DNA of 64,000 bases from an uncultured Bacteroidota bacterium (GCA_902788805.1 CADALO010000012.1:62001-126000), one strand, 5' to 3'. Positions 33,999 through 43,359 are shown, counted from the first letter of the stretch. The notes: generated from the letters alone by a model not told the origin. A program made the numbers and translations.

Positions 33999-36158
33999 TT
34001 AATTATATGCGTGTATACCGCCGAGGATAAAGTTTACTCCAAAGTAGGTAATGACGACACTCAGGAAGGCCAACACGCAATAGATGTGGAACTTTGCAGG
34101 ACGGCTGTCGTCAGCTAAATGCAACAGCGGATAAATATAAAGCATCAAAGTGATAAGAGCCCAGACCTCTTTCGGATCCCACGCCCAGTAGCGTCCCCAC
34201 GAAATGTTGGCCCAAAGAGCGCCAATCACAATACCCAAAGCCAGTAATGTCACAGCAGGATAAAGCATAAGCAGACTGACACGCTTCATTTCTGCCGTAC
34301 GGCTACGTGCGAACAACGCTGCCACTCCGTTAAGCATAATAAAGAAAAACAGTGCATACGACATCATTATCACCGTAACGTGAAGTGTCAGCAAAGGCGA
34401 GCTTAGTACAGGCATCAAGTGTGTCACTGGCGGATTACTTCCACTCATCATTGCCACTAACAGACAGAACCCCATTGCAAGCAGACCTATTGACGGCGCC
34501 ATCAGATATCGTCGCGATGCAACAACAGCTATCACTCCTGCCACAATTGCCATAAGATTCATACTGTCAAACCCTCCGGCCATTGGAATATGGTTGCCTG
34601 CAATCCAACGCAACGTGAATATAAGCAACAGGAAAACAGTTATACACAAGACAATGGCCAAAGGTATCCAGTCAATACCCTTTTTATGATTCGAGGTGCG
34701 GAATATAGCCAACGCAAAGAAAACAAGTCCCAACGTAATAGTCATCATCGCCAGCCATTTACCAGTAGTCAAATGGTTATAAAGGCGTTCAGCCTTGAAT
34801 TGAGCCTTTGTCGGCAATATGTCGGAGGCATTCTTGCGCTGATACTCCGCCGTTTTCTCAAACACCATTTCCAAGGCTGCATAGTCACCCTTGACTACCA
34901 ATTCCTGACAATAGCTCAACTGTTTGCGAATAAAGATATACTCATCGTCAGGCGTATAGAGCGGCAAATCATCGTTCTGGCCATACCAGCTGACACTACC
35001 AGTACTGTCCACCACAGGAAACATCTTGACAAACTTACCACCCACAAGCATCTGCACAAGATTGAACTTCTCACTTGCGGCACGCATCGTTTTTGACCTC
35101 TGCATACCACCCATCGGCATTCCCGAGGGGCCTCCCATACCCATAGGCGAGCTAAAAGCGTCCTGATGAGCCAAGAAGATGCTATACGACACCTTACGTT
35201 CATCAGTGCCAAACAGTTTATGCACATCGTCGCCTTTAACTTTAATCATCGGTTCTTCTACCCACTCATTGAAATAGAACAGCCATCCACTGAGAACCTG
35301 CTCGGGTGTTAAGCCTTCATATCTTGCACTGCCGCAAAGTTTTGTAGTAAAGTCCTTGGCCAATGTCTGCAACGGACAAACACGGCCTTTATAAAGCACA
35401 TACATCTGTCCCATTTTGTCGGCAGTGGCTTTTGGCAAAGTATTTGGTGCAGCAAGACTTTGATTGACACCTGCAAACAACAAAAGCGCTGCAACCGAAA
35501 CACCCTTCGCCAACCGACGGAATCGTGACCCTCTCGACACAAAGAGCAGAACAACACCAACAGCCATAAGCAAATAGCCCATATACGTAACCATAATACC
35601 CCAAGGGTCATAGGCCACGCTTAGCACCGAATTGCCTTCGTCGTCATAGTCCTCCTGATAGAAACGGTAACCTCCACGCTTGTATATGTTGTTCATTGAT
35701 ATATCGACCTTTTCATCTTCCACCGTGATGTGGCTGACAAAATCCATCGGAGACTTCGTGCCAGGATAAGGTACCACTTCAAAACGGTCAAGTGCTATTG
35801 CAAACGGCAGTTCAACACTCCGTCCGTCGTCTGTAGCATAGACATTTGTCGGTACACCTGGTTGTAGTTTGACACTGCCGACACTACCTGTTGTCGCTGT
35901 CAGCAGTCCACCCAAAAGGACGAACAGCACTGAAACATAGAGCAAAAACTTATAAAACTGTTTCCACATACGTTCCTTCACTATCGTCCAAACAACATAT
36001 AGACCAACAAGTGACAGCAAGAGATAGAACCACCAGGCGCCATAGATATGGGCTGCAGTCCAGTCGTGTCCATTAAACTTTTCCAAAACGGTGCCAGTGG
36101 CCAATACAGCCACAACCGGTACCATAAGTAACAAATGTATGTTGATTTTCTTTCCCAT
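33999..36158 (-). CDS. ccsBA: CcsBA-type cytochrome c biogenesis protein (ResB-CcsA fusion)
   Basis: The 719-residue protein has an N-terminal ResB-like part with transmembrane segments (about 8-24, 42-61, 70-89 and 185-205) and a periplasmic domain. A C-terminal CcsA-like part follows, with at least six more helices and the WWD-type heme-handling motif WGRYWAWDPKEVWALI near residue 660. The fused form is a complete system II synthetase that moves heme across the inner membrane and attaches it to CXXCH apoproteins. The di-heme oxidoreductase immediately upstream is a plausible client. A terminator-like hairpin separates the two genes. Confidence 0.88.
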   Translation of the reverse strand: MGKKINIHLLLMVPVVAVLATGTVLEKFNGHDWTAAHIYGAWWFYLLLSLVGLYVVWTIVKERMWKQFYKFLLYVSVLFVLLGGLLTATTGSVGSVKLQPGVPTNVYATDDGRSVELPFAIALDRFEVVPYPGTKSPMDFVSHITVEDEKVDISMNNIYKRGGYRFYQEDYDDEGNSVLSVAYDPWGIMVTYMGYLLMAVGVVLLFVSRGSRFRRLAKGVSVAALLLFAGVNQSLAAPNTLPKATADKMGQMYVLYKGRVCPLQTLAKDFTTKLCGSARYEGLTPEQVLSGWLFYFNEWVEEPMIKVKGDDVHKLFGTDERKVSYSIFLAHQDAFSSPMGMGGPSGMPMGGMQRSKTMRAASEKFNLVQMLVGGKFVKMFPVVDSTGSVSWYGQNDDLPLYTPDDEYIFIRKQLSYCQELVVKGDYAALEMVFEKTAEYQRKNASDILPTKAQFKAERLYNHLTTGKWLAMMTITLGLVFFALAIFRTSNHKKGIDWIPLAIVLCITVFLLLIFTLRWIAGNHIPMAGGFDSMNLMAIVAGVIAVVASRRYLMAPSIGLLAMGFCLLVAMMSGSNPPVTHLMPVLSSPLLTLHVTVIMMSYALFFFIMLNGVAALFARSRTAEMKRVSLLMLYPAVTLLALGIVIGALWANISWGRYWAWDPKEVWALITLMLYIYPLLHLADDSRPAKFHIYCVLAFLSVVITYFGVNFILGGIHAYN

Positions 36159-36172
36159 ACAGAATAAAAAAA

Positions 36173-36204
36173 AGGATGAAAGGCCCTTATAAACCTTTCA
36201 TCCT
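36173..36204 (-). terminator. Hairpin between the di-heme oxidoreductase and ccsBA
   Basis: The arms AGGATGAAAGG (36173-36183) and CCTTTCATCCT (36194-36204) are perfect complements, with U-rich sequence on the minus-strand side (complement of AATAAAAAAA). It may end the upstream transcript partly, so ccsBA could also have its own promoter. Confidence 0.65.
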
Positions 36205-36218
36205 AAAAATGTTTAAAC

Positions 36219-37808
36219 TTAAATTGCATCAATAAATTTGACCACAGCATCACGGTCGGACTTGCTAAGCTTACGGAACTTCTCAACAGTCCAACGAGCA
36301 TCACTCTGCGGTGCGCCGTGCCACATAATAGCCTCAATCACATTGCGTGCGCGGGCATCGTGCAGACGGTCGGCGTGTCCGCTGCACAGCGGAGCCAGAC
36401 CGCGTCCCCACAGCGGCGTTGTACGGCACCATCCGGTACGGATATCGTTGACCATATACAAGCGGTGCTGGATAAAATCGCTATAGGGCCATATTTTCTG
36501 ATGCGGATAGCGTGGCAGACGGGCATCGGCTGTCTGGAAGAATCCAGTCGGATCGGTAAACTCATCATTGCCTGTGGTCCAACTGGGGCGGTGGCAGGTA
36601 GCACAACCCATATCACGGAACAGCTGACGTCCGCGCTGCACCTCAGGATCACTCAGATTACGTGCAGCAGGCACTGCCAGACCGCGGTGCCACACCATAA
36701 AATTCACGTAATCTTTGTCACTCATTTCAGCAGGCAGAGTGTCACAGAGCAGATAGTTGCGGATGTCGGTGGCGGGGTCTCCCGTCTTGTTCCACTGCGG
36801 GAAATAGGTATAGAAGTTTGCCTGAACCTCAGGGTCATTGGCCGAAGCGTCGGCATAGATGCTTGGGGTAAGGCTCAGATAATGCTTGCGTTTATTGCTG
36901 CGAGTAACGTTGGTGATGTTCCAAATAGCATTGCTTCCTGGAGCATCCTGCAGCGGTCCGCGAGTCAAAGCATAAGTGAAACGTTTGGGATGGTTGGTGT
37001 TTCCGTAGTAGGCTGTTTGAGCCCAGTCGTTGCCTGCCCAAAAGGCAGGATTGAGGTCGGCACCGGCATCATATTCTTTCTGATACTGAGCCTTAAGCGA
37101 ATCGTCGGGAATAGCGTCAATCAGACCTGTACCATAGATGCCAATGGTGGTCTCAAGACGGAAAGCCAGCTGGCCGTAAGGTGTAACAAGAGGTGCATAG
37201 AACGCATCCTGCGGAATATACACCTCAGGATAAATCAGACTATAGCTCTCGCCATCCTCAAACTTGTTGCCCCATTCATCAGTGTAGTTGAGCCACGAAA
37301 TCTGAATCTTCTCCTCATCGATAGGAGCCTTGAAGGGCTGTACTGCCTTAGTCTGCGGCATACCCGCGACAGAAGGCTCATAACCATCTGTGGCACTGTT
37401 GTATACAACAAGTAGATAGCCGTTGGCCCAATCATCGGCACGATAGCGCTCCATACGTCGACCGTGACCGTAGCCAGGATGACAGGTCTCGCAGCTCGAG
37501 CGCACATAGACAGGTCCCAAACCATTAAACGGCGGGTTGTTCTGCGTCACCGTATGTTCAAAGAACATCTCTCCATATTTGAACGCCGTGGCCATACCCG
37601 CGCGTTCGGTGGCTGGTGTGGGGTCTTCATAGGCTGAAGCCGATTGGTTGAAAGTGGTGCCGAGTTCACCGCCAGCCAAGGTCTCCTCGGCCACCCAAGA
37701 GGGTTGGCTGGGGTCGGAAGGAGTCGGCTCGATTGGATCATCTTTACACGAAGTAAATGCTGCCACAAGAAGCAACGACCCCATAATAAATAGATTACGA
37801 TTGTTCAT
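36219..37808 (-). CDS. Di-heme oxidoreductase, DHOR/thiol oxidoreductase family, lipoprotein
   Basis: The 529-residue protein begins with a lipoprotein signal (LLLVAAFTSC, lipidated C21). Two c-type heme motifs are visible: C106-E-T-C109-H110 in the segment SSCETCHPGYGHG, and MGCATCHRPSW near residue 402. The length and the conserved FNGLGPVYVRSSC and DIRTGWCRTTPLWGRG segments match the DHOR family of di-heme enzymes found in iron and copper loci. It acts in the periplasm or on the outer-membrane side. An imelysin gene precedes it by 33 bases and CcsBA follows. The substrate is not known; iron, thiol and peroxide have been suggested for relatives. Confidence 0.85.
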   Translation of the reverse strand: MNNRNLFIMGSLLLVAAFTSCKDDPIEPTPSDPSQPSWVAEETLAGGELGTTFNQSASAYEDPTPATERAGMATAFKYGEMFFEHTVTQNNPPFNGLGPVYVRSSCETCHPGYGHGRRMERYRADDWANGYLLVVYNSATDGYEPSVAGMPQTKAVQPFKAPIDEEKIQISWLNYTDEWGNKFEDGESYSLIYPEVYIPQDAFYAPLVTPYGQLAFRLETTIGIYGTGLIDAIPDDSLKAQYQKEYDAGADLNPAFWAGNDWAQTAYYGNTNHPKRFTYALTRGPLQDAPGSNAIWNITNVTRSNKRKHYLSLTPSIYADASANDPEVQANFYTYFPQWNKTGDPATDIRNYLLCDTLPAEMSDKDYVNFMVWHRGLAVPAARNLSDPEVQRGRQLFRDMGCATCHRPSWTTGNDEFTDPTGFFQTADARLPRYPHQKIWPYSDFIQHRLYMVNDIRTGWCRTTPLWGRGLAPLCSGHADRLHDARARNVIEAIMWHGAPQSDARWTVEKFRKLSKSDRDAVVKFIDAI

Positions 37809-37841
37809 AGAAGTTGTTTTTAGTTAGTTGGATTAATAGAT

Positions 37842-39011
37842 TCAGTTCTTTCTTACGGCTTCAATAACCTCGTCGAGGGCCTCGCTCAGTTCAGCGCAAG
37901 CCTCTACAGCCTCGCCGTTGGCAGGGTCGCTGTAATGGAGAGCAAACGGTGCAGGCATAGCCTGGATTTTAGCCAAAGCATTCTCAATCTTGGTCATAAC
38001 CTTGGCGTCAAGGTCAGCGCTGATAGAGGACACATAACTATGCAGAGACTTGCTGTTGTCGCGTTGGCCTTCAACGCCGCCCATCCACACATTCTGGATG
38101 CTACGGACATTGTTGGCAAAGTCCGTAATTGACATATAGCTATAGGGCGACTCAATGTAAGTCACATCCTCACCGTGCCAAGCGGAATAGATTTTGGAGC
38201 TACCCACTTCGTCTGCGATGTCGACACATCCCTGCAAGATAGCTATAAGGGCTGCGGTGCGCGTGCCGTAGGTGCTGCCGGCCTTGCCAGCGTTCTTCAT
38301 ATTCCAACCATAGCTGTTGCCACTTCCGGCCACATCGTAGGCCATCTCAAGGTCATCGAGCTTATCTATATGACTTTGAGGTGCATTGTCGCCCAGCCAG
38401 CCTACCTCGAGTTGGTAGCAGCGGTTGCGCAAATCACCTGCCACAGCCACAACATAAATCCATTGGTCGGAAGTGATGTCGGCGACCTGCTTTGGCTGGC
38501 CATTGGCAAAGAGGATATACTCAATACCGTGGAAACCAAGCAGAGCATTACCCAGACGCTCTCCGGCCACAACATCACCGTCCTCGCCAGCGAGGTCTGC
38601 AATCATAGCAGGGCTGTTCATCAGGGTATTGAAAGCACTCTCGTCCAACGGCCACGAGTCGATGTGTGGGTCAATGCCAAAATCGCCGGCGGCACCAAAG
38701 AGAAACGCCTCGCTCTTTTCCCACCAGGCACGGGCATCAAGAAAAGTCTCGCAGGCTGTCTGCAGACCACTCTGCGAGGGGTTGGCTTTTAGAGCAGCCA
38801 ACTGGTCGGCCAGATTCTCTGCAGCCTCTGCCAGAGCCGAATAGGTAGGAGCAACCGTATGGTCGACAAACTGGGTTGCGATAGCGGTGGCATTCTCGTC
38901 GCCATCGGCGTTGTTGACAGGCTTCTCGTCATCCTTGCAGGAAGTGAAAGCCATAGTTGTGACGGCAACAGCCGTCAGCATAGCAAGTTTAAAATAGTTT
39001 CTTTTCATCAT
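37842..39011 (-). CDS. Imelysin-family (M75-like) lipoprotein
   Basis: The 389-residue protein has a lipoprotein signal (TTMAFTSC, lipidated C25) and is mostly helical, as in imelysin and EfeO-type proteins. The characteristic GxHxxE motif is present as G159-F-H161-G-I-E164. The family was once called peptidase M75 but is better regarded as metal-binding in iron uptake systems. Its placement between a porin-like gene (21-base gap upstream) and the di-heme oxidoreductase (33-base gap downstream) supports an iron-related envelope module. Confidence 0.9.
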   Translation of the reverse strand: MMKRNYFKLAMLTAVAVTTMAFTSCKDDEKPVNNADGDENATAIATQFVDHTVAPTYSALAEAAENLADQLAALKANPSQSGLQTACETFLDARAWWEKSEAFLFGAAGDFGIDPHIDSWPLDESAFNTLMNSPAMIADLAGEDGDVVAGERLGNALLGFHGIEYILFANGQPKQVADITSDQWIYVVAVAGDLRNRCYQLEVGWLGDNAPQSHIDKLDDLEMAYDVAGSGNSYGWNMKNAGKAGSTYGTRTAALIAILQGCVDIADEVGSSKIYSAWHGEDVTYIESPYSYMSITDFANNVRSIQNVWMGGVEGQRDNSKSLHSYVSSISADLDAKVMTKIENALAKIQAMPAPFALHYSDPANGEAVEACAELSEALDEVIEAVRKN

Positions 39012-39032
39012 TATGTAGTTTTTAAATAATAA

Positions 39033-40325
39033 TTAATTCTTGAAAAAACCAGTCCACGTGACACCTACAGCCACAAAAGGCTCGCTGTTGAACTGCGACG
39101 CCAACAGACGCACGCCGCCTTCAGCCTTGATGGCAATCTCCGGCAGTGGACAATAGTTGATACCAGCCGAGACACATTGCCGTTCGGCCCACTCGACATC
39201 GGTCAGGCCCTCGGCCGGAACGAAGCTGTCGTAATGGTCATAGCGACCGAAAAGATACAGTTTACCACGCGAGTTGCCCCAAGCCAACAGGTTGACGCCC
39301 GCCTCTATGCCGGCATCCCAAGCGACCTCGCCGACGGTTGTATGCGGATAGGGATTGCCTGTCATTGTGGTCTGATTCTTGTTACGACTCGAAATCAGAG
39401 CAGCATCACCCAGATGGCCATAGTCGGCATTGCCGCGCACCGTAAGCCGACGGTTACGATAGGCAAAATCAAATGCACCGATAATCACTGTGCCCTTGGC
39501 GCCGTAATAGCGCGATGTCTCACTGTAAACCATTGTCGTTATGTCGTTCGAAAAGCTGTTGCCGACATATCCGCTCAAACTGAGGCGCAAACCGTCTATT
39601 CCCGTCCAGTCAACACGTGCGGCACTGCTGATGCCGTTTGCAGGACGGAACTCGTAGGGCGATGCCGAGCCGTTGTGAACCCAGCCGGCATCATTGAACA
39701 GGTTGCTGTTGAGCGACGGCAGCAGTTGGACCTCGTAACGGAACGCCCCGCCCTGCCCCCACACACTGACACCGGTCTCGTGCCACGTACAAGGCATTAT
39801 GGTATTCTCGCCTTCGGGACGATAGACACCGAAGAACATATTGGGCGTATGGTTATTGTTGGTCATACTGACAGGTACGACAATGTGTCCCGCACGGATA
39901 TTCAGGTGCTTGCCAAAACTCTTCTGCACCCAGAACTGCTCAAGGGCCACCTCTCCGCCGCGTTCAATCTCCTGCTCAAACTCGCCCGTCTCCTCGGTTT
40001 CCCTTTCCACAGCGGCCTCAACGCCACCGTGTTCAAACTCAATCTCAGTACCCACCGACCATCCACGACCGAAATCGTATCCTGACATAATGACTGCGTG
40101 TGGGATATCAACACGGCCGTAGCCCGGAGCATCCTTATAGCGGTCGGCGTGTGAGTAGCGGAACACATTGTCACTATAGAAATGGTGACTGTACACAGCC
40201 TCGCCATAACCACCGATAGTGAGGCGCGATTTATGCGCCGTTGTGTCGTTTTGAGCAAAAACAGACTTGCCCGGGCACAGCACAAAAGCAGCACAAACAA
40301 CTGATAATAAAACTTTTCTATTCAT
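39033..40325 (-). CDS. Outer-membrane porin-like beta-barrel protein
   Basis: The 430-residue protein has a signal peptide (residues 1-25, GKSVFAQ end). It then contains only beta-strand sequence with alternating polar and hydrophobic residues, including GGYGEAVYSHHFYSDNV, GRGWSVGTEIEFEHGG and repeated YG/YS-rich strands, and ends with the aromatic residue pattern WTGFFKN. This fits a phosphate-selective-porin-like or general outer-membrane barrel. The acidic stretch AAVERETEETGEFEQE near residue 104 may be an extracellular metal-attracting loop. It is the first gene of the imelysin, DHOR and CcsBA run, so it may admit the metal or substrate. Confidence 0.8.
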   Translation of the reverse strand: MNRKVLLSVVCAAFVLCPGKSVFAQNDTTAHKSRLTIGGYGEAVYSHHFYSDNVFRYSHADRYKDAPGYGRVDIPHAVIMSGYDFGRGWSVGTEIEFEHGGVEAAVERETEETGEFEQEIERGGEVALEQFWVQKSFGKHLNIRAGHIVVPVSMTNNNHTPNMFFGVYRPEGENTIMPCTWHETGVSVWGQGGAFRYEVQLLPSLNSNLFNDAGWVHNGSASPYEFRPANGISSAARVDWTGIDGLRLSLSGYVGNSFSNDITTMVYSETSRYYGAKGTVIIGAFDFAYRNRRLTVRGNADYGHLGDAALISSRNKNQTTMTGNPYPHTTVGEVAWDAGIEAGVNLLAWGNSRGKLYLFGRYDHYDSFVPAEGLTDVEWAERQCVSAGINYCPLPEIAIKAEGGVRLLASQFNSEPFVAVGVTWTGFFKN

Positions 40326-40474
40326 TTATCCACATTATTCTTCAAGTGCAAAATTCCACATTCATCACAGCGTAGACAATCGCTAAAAGTAGTGATTATT
40401 GCAGAATCATTAGTTATTTCAAGTGATTTCCACGCTCTGTGACATCTACCGAAAGGGCACCGAATCCGAACCAC

Positions 40475-41119
40475 TCAGTCGCACAACGGATCGTCGCCGT
40501 CCCACTGCCAGATATCGTCCCACAGACCCCAGTCCTTTACCTTGATCCTGTCGCTGATGTTGCACTCGGCGTATTCTTCAAGCATCCGCTCGTAGGTCTG
40601 CTTGACTTCGCTGACGTTGAAGAGCGGAACGAGACGGGTGTCCTGTGCGGCGCGCTTTCGGCAGCGATGGAAAAGGCGTCGGAACTGCCTGAGATTATGG
40701 TGGTACCAACAGGTGCATCGGTGGTTAATCCAATCGCGGTGTATTTTGAAAAGGATGGTGGAAGAATATAGGAGCACTTTGTAACTTTCGACGTGCATAC
40801 CCATTTCCCACAATTCGTCGCTGTAACGCTCATATTCTTCGCTTAGCCGACGACTATAGTATTCAGCACCCAACGGGAGTTCCTGTTCAAGGCATTTGAG
40901 GAGTTCGAGACGTTTGAGGTGTTCCTGCTCGACGAGGTACATCATATCAGGATGTAGATGGGTTTGTTTGCCGTTGCTCCAGGCAAGCATCACTTTGGTT
41001 TTACGGTTGCATACAACGTTTTCGTTTTCGTTTTGGTTTTCGTTTTGGTTTTCGTTTTGGTTTTCGTTTTGGTTTTCGTTTTCGTTTTGGTTTTCGTTTT
41101 GGTTTTCGTTTTGACTCAT
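40475..41119 (-). CDS. Hypothetical protein with an N-terminal NQNE repeat
   Basis: The 214-residue protein begins with about 34 residues of NQNE repeats (residues 2-35), coded by a hexanucleotide-like tract. The rest is cytoplasmic-looking and helical, rich in Trp, Tyr, Arg and His, including a TSILFK-like segment with HRDWINHRC and a final WDGDDPLCD. No family is recognised. A promoter box lies at 41346-41354. The repeat length is a multiple of 6 bases, so slippage changes the number of residues without breaking the frame. The role is unknown. Confidence 0.55.
   Translation of the reverse strand: MSQNENQNENQNENENQNENQNENQNENQNENENVVCNRKTKVMLAWSNGKQTHLHPDMMYLVEQEHLKRLELLKCLEQELPLGAEYYSRRLSEEYERYSDELWEMGMHVESYKVLLYSSTILFKIHRDWINHRCTCWYHHNLRQFRRLFHRCRKRAAQDTRLVPLFNVSEVKQTYERMLEEYAECNISDRIKVKDWGLWDDIWQWDGDDPLCD
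41017..41114 (-). repeat. In-frame AACGAAAACCAA-type microsatellite in the NQNE gene
   Basis: On the minus strand the 12-base unit AACCAAAACGAA and its 6-base half repeat about seven times, coding for NQNE and NENQNE. The tract lies directly after the start codon. Hexameric and dodecameric steps preserve the reading frame. Confidence 0.85.
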
Positions 41120-41428
41120 ATTCTTGAACGTTTAAAGGTTAGACAAAAGTTTGACGAGACACCGGGCCGCTCGTGGCTTTTGCTAAATGGTGAAGTATGT
41201 CAAAGACCTCGGTTGCCAGCCGTTGACGAAGGCATAAAACAAGCCTTCCAACGGACGCTTCGGGCGACCCGACGAATACTCACAAGAGGTTCAAGAAAAT
41301 GATTTAAAGGAATTTAGAGCATAATTGCCATCGCTAATTGATAGTGCAAAGATACGAACATTTCTGAAACTGCAACAAAAACAATAAAAAACACAATAAA
41401 AAACAACGGCATTCGTTAATAAAGCACT
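41120..41428. other. Intergenic stretch between the NQNE gene and the M28 gene
   Basis: No gene is supported here. The minus-strand TATCTTTGC box at 41346-41354 probably drives the NQNE-repeat gene, leaving a leader of about 225 bases. The 41150-41300 part has higher G+C and looks like it might be a decayed coding remnant, but no product could be recognised. Confidence 0.5.
41346..41354 (-). promoter_or_regulatory. Promoter -7 element upstream of the NQNE-repeat gene
   Basis: The minus strand reads TATCTTTGC, an exact TAnnTTTGC match. The start codon is 227 bases downstream, so a long leader is implied. Confidence 0.5.
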
Positions 41429-42913
41429 ATGAAGCAACAACATATTATTCGCAAAGTTTTGGTTGCGGCTTTGCTGGCGACGGTGTGTATGCCAGTGGTC
41501 AATGCGCAACAGACAAGGCAGCAGCGGCTGCGTCAACATCTTTACTATCTGGCCAGCGACAGCCTCGAGGGTCGCTTGGCGGGCAGCGTGGGCGGCGCCA
41601 AAGCACGCCAATACATCCTCAACCAATACAAGGAGATTGGGTTGCAGCCCTACAGCGGCAACGGAATCTATCCATTCAGGCCCAGCCAGCAGGTATCCTC
41701 CCAAATGTTAGGCAAGGACAGCCTCAACAACATCATTATGATAATTCCCGGCAGCGACCCGCAGCTGAAGAACGAATACATCGTGCTCGGTGCACACTAC
41801 GACCACGTGGGCATAAAGGGCGGCAAGGTATATAACGGTGCCGACGACAACGCCTCGGGCAGCACCGCGCTGATAGAGATTGCCCGCGAGCTGTATGCCC
41901 ATCGCAGCGAACTGAAGCGAAGCGTGATAATCGCCGCATTCGACGGCGAGGAAGAGGGCTTGTTCGGCTCGAAAGAGATGGTCAAAATGCTGGGCAAGGA
42001 CATCGACAAGGTGAAGGTTATGCTGAGCATCGATATGGTAGGCTGGCTGAGCGCCAACGATGCACTGATAATAGAGGGCTCCTCAACCCTCAAAGGCGGC
42101 AAGGAGACGCTGCAGCAGCTTGGCGAAGAGCAAGGAATGCGACTGAAGCTCAAGACGTTCGAGCGCTCGGTTATGACCGCCACCGACACCGAACCCTTCG
42201 CCAAACAAGGTCAGCGCCCCACGCTGGCGGTGACGACGGGCCTCAAGTCGCCCTATCACAAACCCGAGGACGACGCCGACCTTATCGACTATGAAGGTAT
42301 GGACCGTATCTGCGCCTACGTCAGCGAGTTGACGCTGCGATGGGCTACCGACCGCGCACCGCTCGAGCCCAGCGGCAAAGTGGCACCCAAACACAGCAAC
42401 CACCTGCGTCCGTTCGAGATAGGTCCCGCCATAGGACTGGGCTCGGCAGGATTCCGCTACCCCGGCTCGGCATTTTACGGGAAAAACAGCATTGAAGGCC
42501 ACGCAGGAATAGACTGCCGGCTGAACCACAATCTGTGGACGCTGCAAGGCGAAGCCCTGTTCAACGCCGCAGTGATGCCCAAACCCGACTTCGACGGCAC
42601 TCTGGCCGATGCCTTCGACGACTTCAGCCGCGAGACACAAATGGGGCTGTTTGTGCCCGTCACGCTGATATATAATTTAACCACAAAAGGAGACTTCTAT
42701 TTCGGTGCCGGCGCCAACTACCGCCTTCTGCTGAACCACACAGCAGAATATCACAACAACCTGTGGGGTGTGCACTGCGTCATAGGTTTCAGAATTGGTC
42801 AGTTAGGGCTGTCGCTGAAGGTGCTGCGGCAATTGACGCCTTATTACATCGATGGCACAAAGCCCAAGACAACATCCTTGCAGAGTTGGTTCACCATAAG
42901 CTATATGTTATGA
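41429..42913 (+). CDS. M28-family zinc peptidase joined to a probable outer-membrane beta-barrel domain
   Basis: The 494-residue protein has a signal peptide (about residues 1-26, MPVVNAQ). An M28 peptidase domain spans about 30-310. All ligands are visible: H123 (LGAHYDHVG), D139 or D140 (GADDNASG), E174/E175 (DGEEEG), D202 (MLSIDMVG) and H277 (SPYHKPED). Residues from about 330 on are beta-strand-rich with alternating aromatics (GLGSAGFRYPGSAFYG, LTTKGDFYFGAGANYRLLL, LRQLTPYY), like a small outer-membrane barrel. M28 enzymes with such a C-terminus are unusual but could anchor the protease to the membrane. It is followed by a coupled 29-residue membrane peptide. Confidence 0.82.
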   Translation: MKQQHIIRKVLVAALLATVCMPVVNAQQTRQQRLRQHLYYLASDSLEGRLAGSVGGAKARQYILNQYKEIGLQPYSGNGIYPFRPSQQVSSQMLGKDSLNNIIMIIPGSDPQLKNEYIVLGAHYDHVGIKGGKVYNGADDNASGSTALIEIARELYAHRSELKRSVIIAAFDGEEEGLFGSKEMVKMLGKDIDKVKVMLSIDMVGWLSANDALIIEGSSTLKGGKETLQQLGEEQGMRLKLKTFERSVMTATDTEPFAKQGQRPTLAVTTGLKSPYHKPEDDADLIDYEGMDRICAYVSELTLRWATDRAPLEPSGKVAPKHSNHLRPFEIGPAIGLGSAGFRYPGSAFYGKNSIEGHAGIDCRLNHNLWTLQGEALFNAAVMPKPDFDGTLADAFDDFSRETQMGLFVPVTLIYNLTTKGDFYFGAGANYRLLLNHTAEYHNNLWGVHCVIGFRIGQLGLSLKVLRQLTPYYIDGTKPKTTSLQSWFTISYML

Positions 42914-42999
42914 ACAAAGGAGCGATATGGGCGTTGATATGCGCCCTGCTGTGGACAGCCGGAATGCTATACTTCGACTGGAAGAAGAAAAAGAAGTAG
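42910..42999 (+). CDS. 29-residue membrane peptide coupled to the M28 gene
   Basis: The frame overlaps the M28 stop as ATGA (ATG 42910-42912, stop TGA 42911-42913). It codes for 29 residues with one hydrophobic segment (GAIWALICALLWTAGMLYF) and ends in five lysines. A short hydrophobic peptide with a basic tail at a translation-coupled position suggests a real membrane microprotein. Its function is unknown and no homologue is recognised; it might modulate the peptidase or the membrane. Confidence 0.55.
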   Translation: MNKGAIWALICALLWTAGMLYFDWKKKKK

Positions 43000-43151
43000 C
43001 GTTGAGCGTACCGTCCGGAAGCGCCACAACGCTGAATGCCGATGCATTGCAACAAAGAAAATCCTTGACTGGAGACGGAAAACACCGCCCATCGGCCAAG
43101 GATTTCTTTTAGCCGCTTCTGAAAAGGATTTTCGCCAGACCAACACCGTCT
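43000..43151. other. Intergenic stretch before the GTCCGC array
   Basis: A 152-base stretch follows the 29-residue membrane peptide. Short complementary pieces such as AAATCCTTGACTGG and CCAAGGATTTC suggest an imperfect hairpin near 43058-43106 that may end transcription. No gene is seen. Confidence 0.4.
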
Positions 43152-43270
43152 GATGTCCGCTTGTTGTCCGCTTGATGTCCGCTTGTTGTCCGCTTGATGT
43201 CCGCTTGTTGTCCGCTTTAAAAGCGGACAACAAGCGGACATCAAGCGGACAACAAGCGGACATCAAGCAG
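43152..43270. repeat. Palindromic array of 11-bp GTCCGCTTGTT units, copy 2
   Basis: Alternating units GTCCGCTTGAT and GTCCGCTTGTT run for about 66 bases up to a centre GTCCGCTTTAAAAGCGGAC and then as the reverse complement. The left arm is one unit longer than in copy 1. The array is in the convergent gap between the M28/peptide pair and the membrane-protein gene at 43360. It is flanked on the right by unpaired, gene-less sequence to 43359. Confidence 0.9.
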
Positions 43271-43359
43271 TCCAGATATAGCTTTGAAACAATGTAAACA
43301 GCAAGCATTCAGCAAGAAATAGACAGGGCGACTGCGAAAGCAGCCGCCCCAATTATTTT

